From Hymenobacter glacieicola (GTDB lineage Bacteria > Bacteroidota > Bacteroidia > Cytophagales > Hymenobacteraceae): a DNA stretch of 64,000 nucleotides. The notes under the pieces were generated by a model. The model was not told where the DNA came from, did not search any database, and saw nothing but the letters and a program-made list of their open reading frames with translations. The stretch is taken from the NCBI RefSeq assembly GCF_014640315.1, contig NZ_BMGS01000011.1, positions 58,125 to 122,124 on the forward strand, read 5' to 3'. The position numbers were made by a program, and so were the translations under genes. This document shows, one piece after another, positions 21,877-29,492 of this stretch. Within the stretch, counting starts at the first letter, position 1, and the number at the start of each line of letters is the position of its first letter.

Positions 21877-22688
21877 GATTCTGGTATAGAGGCTGCTCCC
21901 TGCAGAAAGTGGTCAATGGCCCTGATTGTCGCCGCCGGGGCGCTCAGGTGCGGACAGTGGCCGGAAGTATTCAGTACGACCAACTCATTTACGGGCAGCT
22001 GATGGTGCAGATAGATGCCCACGGCCAGGGGCGCCAGTGCATCGTGGGCACACTGCAGTACCAAAGTGGGTGCGGGCACCAGGGCCAGATCAGCCCGATT
22101 ATCCGACAGAAACGTGACGCGGGCAAAGTGCCGGGCAATGGTAGGATCCGTCCGGCAGAAGCTAGCGTTTAGCTCCGCCGTCAGTTCCGGCCGGTCGGGC
22201 CGGCCCATAATCACCGGCGTAATGGCTCCGGACCACCCCAGGTAGTTGTCGTCCATGGCCTGGAGTAGCTCCTCAATGTCGGCCGGCTCAAAGCCCCCGA
22301 AGTAGTTCGTGTCGTTGAGGAAGCGCGGGGAAGGCGCCACCAGCACCAACCGGCCAATGCGGGCCGGTTCCTGAACGGCGGCCAGCACCCCAATCATGGC
22401 GCTGACGGAGTGCCCCACGAAAATAACCTCGCGCAGGTTTAGCGCCGCCAGCACCGCCAGCACATCCTCGGCGTGCGCCCGCAAGGAATCGTAACGCCCC
22501 GGTTCGTACGCCGTGAGGTCGGAACTGCCGGCCCCTACCAAGTCAAGCAGCACGATTTGGTAGCGCGCCTCGTAGGCCGGGGCCACCAGCCGCCACATGC
22601 GCTGGTCGCAGCCGAACCCGTGCACAAACACCATGGCCTGCGCTCCTACCCCAGAAATGCTGACGTTATTGCGTGTGAGAACATCCAT
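21873..22688 (-). CDS. RsbQ-like alpha/beta hydrolase
   Basis: A 271-residue alpha/beta hydrolase of the RsbQ/KAI2/D14 group. The start MDVLTRNNVSISG aligns with RsbQ, so 22688 is preferred over 22712. The oxyanion segment is VFVHGFGCDQRMW, the nucleophile elbow VGHSVSAM (Ser at about 94), the acid in CAHDALAP (Asp at about 216), and the His in GHCPHLSAP (about 244), very like the plant strigolactone/karrikin receptors. RsbQ is thought to hydrolyse or load a small hydrophobic ligand for its PAS partner. Overlap of 4 bp with the following PAS kinase supports a sensory pair. The ligand is unknown. Confidence 0.88.
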   Translation of the reverse strand: MDVLTRNNVSISGVGAQAMVFVHGFGCDQRMWRLVAPAYEARYQIVLLDLVGAGSSDLTAYEPGRYDSLRAHAEDVLAVLAALNLREVIFVGHSVSAMIGVLAAVQEPARIGRLVLVAPSPRFLNDTNYFGGFEPADIEELLQAMDDNYLGWSGAITPVIMGRPDRPELTAELNASFCRTDPTIARHFARVTFLSDNRADLALVPAPTLVLQCAHDALAPLAVGIYLHHQLPVNELVVLNTSGHCPHLSAPAATIRAIDHFLQGAASIPES

Positions 22689-22959
22689 ACCCGTGGAACC
22701 GACAACCAGCACCCACGGAAACGCGGCTTTGCCAGGAGGCTACGTAAGCTGTATTCTTGCTCCTAAGGTAGTAGTTTATAGGTAGCGAGAAGTATAAGCA
22801 GGACAGTAAAATTCTTTCTGCTTGCCACTCCGTTATACCCACAAACCCCAGGGCGCTCCAACCGATACCGGGCGTGGTAAAGGGTAGCCCTTTTTTACGG
22901 GACAGGACCGCCACCAGCGCATGGAATAATGGCCTGTTACTTCATGCGCCAAAGCTGCA

Positions 22960-23238
22960 TCAGGAGTTGTGCATGGCAGCGTAGTGCTCGTCAATGGACT
23001 GGTCCATGGCTTTCTGAAACGTCGACAGAAGTTTGATACGCTCCGTGTCCGGCATGTTCTGTAGCGTGTGCTCAAACGTGGTCCGGTACACATGCGCCAT
23101 GAAGTCGGCGCCGTAGGTGGTAAAGAATCCGTCGTGGATTTTACTGAAGGCTACCTTCTCGGCAGAGGAAATAGAGAGTGATAAAGCCAGCCATTCTTTG
23201 GCGTTGTTAGCCAAGCTAAGTTGCAGGTCTTGGTCCAC
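22960..23238 (-). CDS. Small hypothetical protein
   Basis: A 92-residue soluble, helical protein that would begin at a GTG (23238), reading MDQDLQLSLANNAKEWLALS and ending DQSIDEHYAAMHNS. No ATG fits near the N terminus. It has no membrane span or known motif. It lies 33 bp downstream of the next minus-strand small gene, so the three small genes here may form one transcript. The family is not recognised. Confidence 0.5.
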   Translation of the reverse strand: MDQDLQLSLANNAKEWLALSLSISSAEKVAFSKIHDGFFTTYGADFMAHVYRTTFEHTLQNMPDTERIKLLSTFQKAMDQSIDEHYAAMHNS

Positions 23239-23271
23239 GGGATAGAGGAAAAAAAGAGGAGGATGCGGACC

Positions 23272-23613
23272 TTACTGCTGGCGGCGGTAAGGCAGGTAGG
23301 TGCTGGTGGCAGCCGGGGCGGCCACGGCTCCGCGGCCCCCGTGCGCGGCGTAAAAACTCTCGATTGCCGTTTCCAGGGCCGGCCCGTCGTGCAGGGCTAC
23401 CGTGGCAAACACATCCTGCGCCGCGAGCGGGGCAGCCAGGTTGCTTAAGCGGCAGCCATCAATACCCAGGGGGTGCTCAATAAACAGCCGGGTACCATCC
23501 TGCGCGGCGGCTTCGTGTTGGTAGCGCCATGCCTGACGAAACGTAGGTTGATTGGCACCACGGGTGGTGGAAACGGCGGCAAAGCCCAGGCTTCGCAGGT
23601 AAGAATCAGTCAT
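23272..23613 (-). CDS. Small hypothetical protein
   Basis: A 113-residue soluble protein starting MTDSYLRSLGFAAVSTTRGA. It has the look of a small alpha/beta domain: charged and aromatic residues in the middle (FRQAWRYQHEA, RLFIEHPL) and a low-complexity Gly/Ala end. The opening (Y.....LGF.V) resembles that of the gene just upstream, so they may be distant duplicates. The start at 23613 is the first true ATG; 23622 would need a non-ATG codon. Function unknown. Confidence 0.6.
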   Translation of the reverse strand: MTDSYLRSLGFAAVSTTRGANQPTFRQAWRYQHEAAAQDGTRLFIEHPLGIDGCRLSNLAAPLAAQDVFATVALHDGPALETAIESFYAAHGGRGAVAAPAATSTYLPYRRQQ

Positions 23614-23629
23614 GGAGAACAAGGAAAAT

Positions 23630-23899
23630 TTAGGAAGTAAGGGAGAGCTCGGCGGCCCAGTTTACCTGGCGCAGCAGCACGCGGAATTCAGCCTCCGAGG
23701 CCACCCGTCCCTGAAAGTTGTACAGCATCTGCCCATTTACTACCTCCAGCAGGGTCAGCTCTCCATCCTCATACACCACGATGGTTTCCTGCCCGCAGGC
23801 GCTGTTGCGGCTGTAGCGCAGCTGGCCGGGCGGAGAAGCAAACACAACAAAGCCAAGAGCGCGCAGCAGCTCAGCAGTGGGCTGATAGGAAGCAGACAT
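23630..23899 (-). CDS. Small hypothetical protein
   Basis: An 89-residue soluble protein starting MSASYQPTAELLRALGFVVF. Predicted strands (ETIVVYEDGELTLLEVVNGQ) alternate with helices (SEAEFRVLLRQV). The start at 23899 is preferred over 23941 because it keeps the ...LGF.V opening shared with the following small gene. The three small genes at 22960-23899 are closely spaced (16-33 bp) and co-directional. Family not recognised. Confidence 0.6.
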   Translation of the reverse strand: MSASYQPTAELLRALGFVVFASPPGQLRYSRNSACGQETIVVYEDGELTLLEVVNGQMLYNFQGRVASEAEFRVLLRQVNWAAELSLTS

Positions 23900-24189
23900 G
23901 AGTAGATGGGGAGAGAAGCGCGCGGCAGAAGTGCCGCGCAAGGGGCCAACAGGCGCCGGAGGTAGTAAAAGCGCTGGCTAGTAGCAGGGCTTGCATCAGT
24001 AGCAAGCGGTAGCGCCGCGGTTAAGTTCGGCATTTGCCCGCCAACTTCCTATTTATTACGGCAAGCGCCTCCTATAAAGCCCGCCGGCCCGCTCACCTCA
24101 ACCCGGACCTATGAGGGCAAGCTACTACCGGGTAGGCGGCCTCACCCGCCACCGAGCGGCACGGTAGCTACCCCAGGTGCTTTCCGGGT

Positions 24190-24576
24190 TTACTCCGTGG
24201 TTTCAGACTTAATCAGCTCGATTTCCGACTTATCTAAGGGTTTGTGAATCAGACGGGTAACCAGGGGGTTTTGGGCAGCCCGGGTTAAGTCGGTCTGGGC
24301 CAAAGATGAGGTAAGGATGTAGATGCGGGTGTGGTCCAGCACGTGCGGCGCCACGGGCTGGAGCGCTTCCAGAAACTCCCAACCGTTCATCACGGGCATG
24401 TTCAAATCCAGCAGGATAACCTTGGGCAGCTCCGGCACCGGAGCCTGCTGTAAATACCCCAGGGCCTCCTGCGCCGATTGAAAAGAGGTTATAGAATCGG
24501 CAAATTCTTCGCGTTGCAACAGCAGCCGCATCAGGAAGATGCTCGTCATGTCGTCGTCGATTAAAACGGTATGCAT
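24190..24576 (-). CDS. Single-domain response regulator
   Basis: A 128-residue CheY-like receiver domain with nothing attached. The acidic pocket is LIDDDMT near the N terminus, the phospho-acceptor is the Asp in ILLDLNMPVMNGWEF (about residue 58), the conserved Thr/Ser is in YILTSSL, and the Lys is in LIHKPLD. Such single-domain regulators act by protein contact, not by binding DNA. The start at ATG 24576 is chosen; a GTG lies 6 bp upstream. It follows the kinase gene by about 9 bp and is most likely its target or a phosphate sink. Confidence 0.9.
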   Translation of the reverse strand: MHTVLIDDDMTSIFLMRLLLQREEFADSITSFQSAQEALGYLQQAPVPELPKVILLDLNMPVMNGWEFLEALQPVAPHVLDHTRIYILTSSLAQTDLTRAAQNPLVTRLIHKPLDKSEIELIKSETTE

Positions 24577-24585
24577 GCTCACTCT

Positions 24586-26022
24586 TTAGGATAAATGTAC
24601 CACGAATTGGGTGCCGACATTCACGGTGCTGGTTACCGTAATGCGTCCGCCCATCGCCTCAACATGCGTTTTTACCAAGTATAAGCCTAATCCGCGGCCT
24701 TCCGGCTGGGTATGGAAGCGCTTATACAGCTTAAAGATATCGGCGCCGGCCTTTTGCGTATCGAAGCCCGACCCATTGTCGGTTACTTCTACCTGCGTGC
24801 CGGGCCCCGGCTGGCTGGGCTGGGCAACGATGGTGATGCGCAGCGGCCTTTCCTCTGAGCGATACTTTATGGCGTTGGAAAGCAAGTTAAAGAAGACGCT
24901 GTAGAGGTAGGCCCGGGTACCTCGCACGCACAGCCCGACGGGTATTTCGTAGTAGACCTCACCCTTGCACTGGTCCAGCGGATCCTGCAGGCTTTCCACT
25001 ACCTGCTGTACTACCTCGGCCAAAGGCACCTGCTCCGGCTCCGATACGCCCTGCTTGTCGCGCACGGTCAGGATGGTGTTCATGTCGTGCAGAACGGTAT
25101 CCAGCTGGCGGGTATTCAGCAGCAAGTGGTGCAGCAGCTGCTCGTACTCGGGCGCCTGGCGCTGCTCCCGCGGCTGATCAATCAGCAAGTCAACCAAGCC
25201 CAGCATATTGGCCAGGGGCGCCCGCAGGTTATGCGACACGATGTAGGCGAACTGCTGCAGGTCCTGGTTTTGGCGGTACAACTCCTCGTGGGCTTTCACC
25301 TTGTCCGTAACATCGGTAAAGTACACCGACAGGCCCTCTTCGGAGGGGAATACCCTTACTTCCAGCCACAATTGCCGGGGCTTAAAGAAGGCCTGAAAGT
25401 GCACGGCGTTTCCCGTCGTCATGGCCACCTGGAACTGCCGGTGGAACTCCCCGAGGCTTTCGCCCATGAATACCAGCCAAGCGGTTTTGCCCAGGAGCTG
25501 CTCGCGGCTCATGCCCAGCAGCCGCTCTACCTCACTGTTGATAAAGCTAAACGTCCAGCGCCGGTCGAGCAGGAAAAACGCATCCGTAATACTCTCAAAA
25601 ATGGTATTGAGCCGCCGGGCCTGCTGGGCAATGATGGACCTGGAAGCGGCCTCCACGGTAATGTCCTTGGCCACCATGTGCACCCCCGTTACCTGCCCAT
25701 CAACCCGCAGCGGCACTTTGGTTACGTTTAGTACCCGGGACTCGGCGCCCTTAAGCTGCACGTCCACCTCAAACTCCACTTTGTGGCCTTGAAAGGCTTC
25801 AGCCAGCTTCTCGTTAAACAGCGGCGCTTTGTCGGGGGGTAGGAAGTCAGAGAAGGGCCGGGCCAGCACTGCTTCCTTGGGCCGGCGTACCAGTTCCAGA
25901 AAGGCCTGGTTGGCATCCAGGATAACCCCAGTTTGGTTTTGGAACAGCACAAAGTCGGGGTTGTTCTCGAACAGGGAGCGATACCGCTGTTCGTCTTCCA
26001 CTAGTTGCGTGTCGATATTCAT
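24586..26022 (-). CDS. PAS sensor histidine kinase with adjacent regulator
   Basis: A 478-residue soluble kinase from MNIDTQLVEDEQRYRSLFEN. PAS domains lie at about residues 10-125 and 130-245 (SITDAFFLLDRRWTFSFINS), then a coiled coil, the H-box IVSHNLRAPLANMLGLVD, and a HATPase with NLLSNAIKYRSE, VTDNGSGF and GRGLGLYLVKT. The H-box is SHNLRAP, a subtype common in Bacteroidota kinases paired with single-domain regulators, as here. An in-frame ATG at 26130 would add 36 residues with no family match. Together with the downstream receiver gene it forms a two-component pair whose output is unknown. Confidence 0.88.
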   Translation of the reverse strand: MNIDTQLVEDEQRYRSLFENNPDFVLFQNQTGVILDANQAFLELVRRPKEAVLARPFSDFLPPDKAPLFNEKLAEAFQGHKVEFEVDVQLKGAESRVLNVTKVPLRVDGQVTGVHMVAKDITVEAASRSIIAQQARRLNTIFESITDAFFLLDRRWTFSFINSEVERLLGMSREQLLGKTAWLVFMGESLGEFHRQFQVAMTTGNAVHFQAFFKPRQLWLEVRVFPSEEGLSVYFTDVTDKVKAHEELYRQNQDLQQFAYIVSHNLRAPLANMLGLVDLLIDQPREQRQAPEYEQLLHHLLLNTRQLDTVLHDMNTILTVRDKQGVSEPEQVPLAEVVQQVVESLQDPLDQCKGEVYYEIPVGLCVRGTRAYLYSVFFNLLSNAIKYRSEERPLRITIVAQPSQPGPGTQVEVTDNGSGFDTQKAGADIFKLYKRFHTQPEGRGLGLYLVKTHVEAMGGRITVTSTVNVGTQFVVHLS

Positions 26023-26428
26023 GAGCAGACGAGCACATGGGTTGGGTATTCCATCTGGCTGGTCGGGCCGGATAGCATGCAGTAGCACGTTGGTTTTCAG
26101 GGCTTCTCCTGATATATCCACTTCTACCATCAGGCCGGTATTGCCCGCGCTGCTGGTAGTGCCCAACTGAATTTACGCTTTCGAGCGCAGCAGGGCCGCT
26201 AAGTCCGGAAAATTTTTCCGGAAAATTTCACAGTCCCAGTTATTGGCCGCAACGGGCTGGTCTTCTCCTCTGCCGGCAGGCGTAGGCTTTCTACTCGTCA
26301 TTGACACGCGCAGACCGACCCGCTACCCCTTTGGCACTGCTGGCAGGTGAGCTACTAAAACACCCAAGCGCCGCGCAGCCACTGGCGGCCGGCTGGAGCC
26401 GGCTGCTTTTCCCAACTGAAAGGTCAGG

Positions 26429-26992
26429 CTACTGGTCTACTGGTTCGTACACGAGTACGTACGCCGGGGGTAAGTTTTGCAGCACGTGCGTTTCGGTGAG
26501 TGAGCGAAAGAATCTGGTAAATAGCTTCTTATTCTGGAGCGAGTATTGAAATAAGATGAGCTTACCGGCGGGGGCCAGCAGCTGCCGGGTGTGCTCCAAA
26601 ATACGCCACCCCACCCGCCGGGGCAGCGACGAAAAGGGCAGGCCGCACACCACGTAGTCGGGCTGGGGGAGCCCCAGCTTACGCAGGTGGTCCCCGGTCT
26701 GGTCAGCCGAGCCGTGCAGCACGTGCACATCGGCGTGGCTGGCGTAGCGCTCCTGCAGCAACTGGCAAAAGCGCCGGTTTACCTCCATGAGCACCAGGGT
26801 AGTTCCAGCTTTGCGCCGCTTCATCAGCATCTCGGTAAAAACACCCGTGCCGGGCCCGTACTCCACAATACAGGTAGCCGCATCAAAATCGATAGGCTCC
26901 ATCACCTTGTCGGTCAGGGCTTGTGAGCTAGGCACCAAAGACCCCACCGTGGCAGGGTTACGGAAAAACTCTTCTATAAAGGAAGCAAGCAT
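26429..26992 (-). CDS. Phospholipid N-methyltransferase-like SAM enzyme
   Basis: A 187-residue class I methyltransferase starting MLASFIEEFFRNPATVGSLV. Motif I is VEYGPGTGVFTEMLMKR (SAM binding), motif II LVLMEVNRRFCQLL with the acidic residue, and motif IV VVCGLPFSSLPRRV, followed by LILFQYSLQNKKLF. The arrangement and length match PmtA-type phosphatidylethanolamine N-methyltransferases and close relatives (RrmA-like proteins also share it). The start at 26992 gives the family N terminus; 27106 would add a hydrophobic extension not seen in relatives. Isolated gene; substrate not proven. Confidence 0.75.
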   Translation of the reverse strand: MLASFIEEFFRNPATVGSLVPSSQALTDKVMEPIDFDAATCIVEYGPGTGVFTEMLMKRRKAGTTLVLMEVNRRFCQLLQERYASHADVHVLHGSADQTGDHLRKLGLPQPDYVVCGLPFSSLPRRVGWRILEHTRQLLAPAGKLILFQYSLQNKKLFTRFFRSLTETHVLQNLPPAYVLVYEPVDQ

Positions 26993-27359
26993 GGCAAGCA
27001 CAGGTTGCAAAAAGAAGACAGAAAATAAACCGGCTGCTGATTGTACGGCGGCAGGTTGATGGGGGCTAAATAAGACGCTTCCTCTGTGGTAGAGACAGTG
27101 AATCACCGAGCGTGCTGGCTTTAGTGAACATGATGCTTCAGCACCGCCTCTACATGCTGAGGAATGCGGGCATCGTAGGCTGGCTCTGTATTTATTACCC
27201 GCCTTGCCTGTAAGGCTAATGCCCCTGCATCGGTCAATGAGGGTTTACATCATCTGAAAACCTTGGAAGAGGATATAGCCTTAAGCATTTATTTATAATT
27301 ATTTCTTTTTTAAATAATACTTTTACAATCACCTATCTTCTTATTATTGAATCCGCCCG
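26993..27359. other. Intergenic region between divergent genes
   Basis: About 370 bp. The last ~80 bp (27280-27350) are strongly AT-rich and probably carry the promoter of the nuclease gene at 27360. No gene, tRNA or clear hairpin was seen. Confidence 0.4.
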
Positions 27360-29459
27360 ATGCGCCACAGTCACTCTGTCTTCGTTTTTTTGTTGCTCAC
27401 CTGGGGGCTTTTGCCACCAACTCCGGCTACTTCCGGAGCCCAGCCACCGCGTAAAGAACCTGCCGTTACTCGTATTGGGGCTATTCAGGGCAGCGCGGGA
27501 GCAGCTAAAGCCGGTACCTACACCATCCAGGCCATCGTGACGGGGGTGTATCCGGGCCTGACGCCGGGCGGATTCTACGTGCAGGAAGCAGCCACCGCCT
27601 CCGACGGTAACCCCGCTACCTCCGATGCGCTGTTTGTGGTGCAGCCAGAAGCCAAGGTGGCCCCCGGCGACAAAGTACAGGTAACCGGAACGGTGCAGGA
27701 AGCCGGCACCGCGCCCTCCTTCGACCAGGCCGTACTCACCGACGCTACTGTTCAAGTGCTTTCCAGCGGCAACGCGCTGCCGGCCTTCATTACCCTACCC
27801 CTGCCGCCCTACTCCGGGGCTGCTTTGGAGCGTTACGAGGGCATGCGGGTGCAGTTTCCGGTGCCGCTTACCGTTTCAGACGTGTATACCCTGCGGCAAC
27901 GGGGCGAGCTAACCCTGACCACGGGCGGTCCGGTGTACCAACCCACCCAGTTCATCGACCCCAACGACGACCCCGCCACCGGCACCCGCAGCACCGGCAC
28001 GAGCAATCTGGCCGCCATCAACGCCTATCAGGCCGCCAACCTCGACCGGTCCATTCTGCTTGATGACGGCAGCGCGGCTACCAACCCTACCCCCATTCCC
28101 TTCCTCGACCCCGCCCTACGCACCGTCCGGGTGGGTAGCACCGTGGCCCAGCTGCGCGGCATTCTGGGGTTTGGCTTCGGGAAGTGGCGGGTGCAGCCCC
28201 TGCCCGGCCCCGACGCTCCGGTCCTGGTGGTCACGCGCCCGCCGGTGCCGGTGTTTGGCCCGCTACATCTGAAAATAGCCAGCTACAACGTGCTCAACTA
28301 CTTTAACGGGGATGGGGCCGGCGGCGGATTCCCGACCCCGCGCGGGGCCAAAACCCCGGCCGATTTCGCCCGCCAGCGTAGCAAAATCATCCAGGGGCTG
28401 GTGCTGATGAACCCGGACATCATCGGCCTCACCGAAATTGAAAATGATGGCACGGGCCCAACCTCCGCCATTCAGGACCTGGTGAACGGGCTCAACCAGG
28501 CCCAGGGGCCGGGCACTTACGCTTTCATAAACGATGGGGGCGCCACCCAGCAACCGAACAATACGGATGTTATCCGGTGCGCTATTATCTACAAGCCGGC
28601 CGTGGTGGCCCCGCTCGGGGCGGCGCGAGTAGCCTCGGTAACGGGCGTGTTTGAGCGGCCGCCCCTGGCCCAGGTGTTCACCACCCGCCGCAAGGCCCGC
28701 CCCGATACGCTGGCTGTCGTCATCAACCACTTCAAGTCCAAGGGCAGCGGCACTGGCGTCAATGCCGACCAGAACGACGGGCAGGGCGGCTCCAATGACC
28801 GGCGCCGCAACCAAGCCAGTGCCTTGGTGCAATTCGTGAATACCTCCGTCGTTCCGGCCGGCACCAAGCGGGTCGTCTGCATCGGCGACTACAACGCCAA
28901 CTACGAGGAGGACCCCATTGACATTATGAGGGCCGCGGGGCTGGTCGTCGTAACGCCGCCCACCAGCGCTTCCTACGTTTTCAAGGGCCTTACCGGCTCC
29001 CTCGACCATTGCATCGTCACGTCCAACATGGTGGGGTTTATCGATGTGCACAAGTGGAACATCAACTCCGGCGAGCCGCTGTTTCTGCAGTTCGACATGG
29101 CCGGCGCGGCCACCGACGTGAGCACGCCCTTTCGCTCCTCCGACCACGACCCGGTGCTGATTGGGGTGAACTTCGCCGGCATTACGCCGGCCAACATGGG
29201 CACGCCCCGCCTGTTCGTGTATCCCAAGCCTGCGGCCGGCGGCCAGGCCTTTACCCTGGCCAACCTGCCCAAAAACACCGGCCCGCTCACGCTGGAAGTA
29301 CTTCTGCCCCAGGGCATACCCATGCTCCGGCTACACGGCTCCGGCAGTCTGCTCCAAGCCGAGCTCAACCGCTACACCGGCCACCTGGCCCCCGGCATAT
29401 ACGAGGTGCGCTTGCAGGGCCGCAACCTCAACCGCACCCAGCGGGTGATGAAGGAGTAA
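27360..29459 (+). CDS. Secreted ExeM-like endonuclease/exonuclease/phosphatase protein
   Basis: A 699-residue extracellular nuclease. After a signal peptide (MRHSHSVFVFLLLTWGLLPP) comes an OB-like region at about 35-130 (GIYTIQ-like TYTIQAIVTGVYPGLTPGGF and KVQVTGTVQEAG), then an EEP-fold catalytic domain from about 300: LKIASYNVLNYF, IIGLTEIENDG with the metal-binding Glu, VINHFKSKG, CIGDYNANYEEDP, and SSDHDPVLIGV with the catalytic His. This matches the ExeM/NucH family of extracellular DNases. The last ~80 residues resemble a T9SS type A sorting domain but the usual PNP is PKP. It probably degrades environmental DNA. Confidence 0.88.
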   Translation: MRHSHSVFVFLLLTWGLLPPTPATSGAQPPRKEPAVTRIGAIQGSAGAAKAGTYTIQAIVTGVYPGLTPGGFYVQEAATASDGNPATSDALFVVQPEAKVAPGDKVQVTGTVQEAGTAPSFDQAVLTDATVQVLSSGNALPAFITLPLPPYSGAALERYEGMRVQFPVPLTVSDVYTLRQRGELTLTTGGPVYQPTQFIDPNDDPATGTRSTGTSNLAAINAYQAANLDRSILLDDGSAATNPTPIPFLDPALRTVRVGSTVAQLRGILGFGFGKWRVQPLPGPDAPVLVVTRPPVPVFGPLHLKIASYNVLNYFNGDGAGGGFPTPRGAKTPADFARQRSKIIQGLVLMNPDIIGLTEIENDGTGPTSAIQDLVNGLNQAQGPGTYAFINDGGATQQPNNTDVIRCAIIYKPAVVAPLGAARVASVTGVFERPPLAQVFTTRRKARPDTLAVVINHFKSKGSGTGVNADQNDGQGGSNDRRRNQASALVQFVNTSVVPAGTKRVVCIGDYNANYEEDPIDIMRAAGLVVVTPPTSASYVFKGLTGSLDHCIVTSNMVGFIDVHKWNINSGEPLFLQFDMAGAATDVSTPFRSSDHDPVLIGVNFAGITPANMGTPRLFVYPKPAAGGQAFTLANLPKNTGPLTLEVLLPQGIPMLRLHGSGSLLQAELNRYTGHLAPGIYEVRLQGRNLNRTQRVMKE

Positions 29460-29492
29460 TTCTAGGACAAGCAAGGCTAGCTCCCAAACCAC

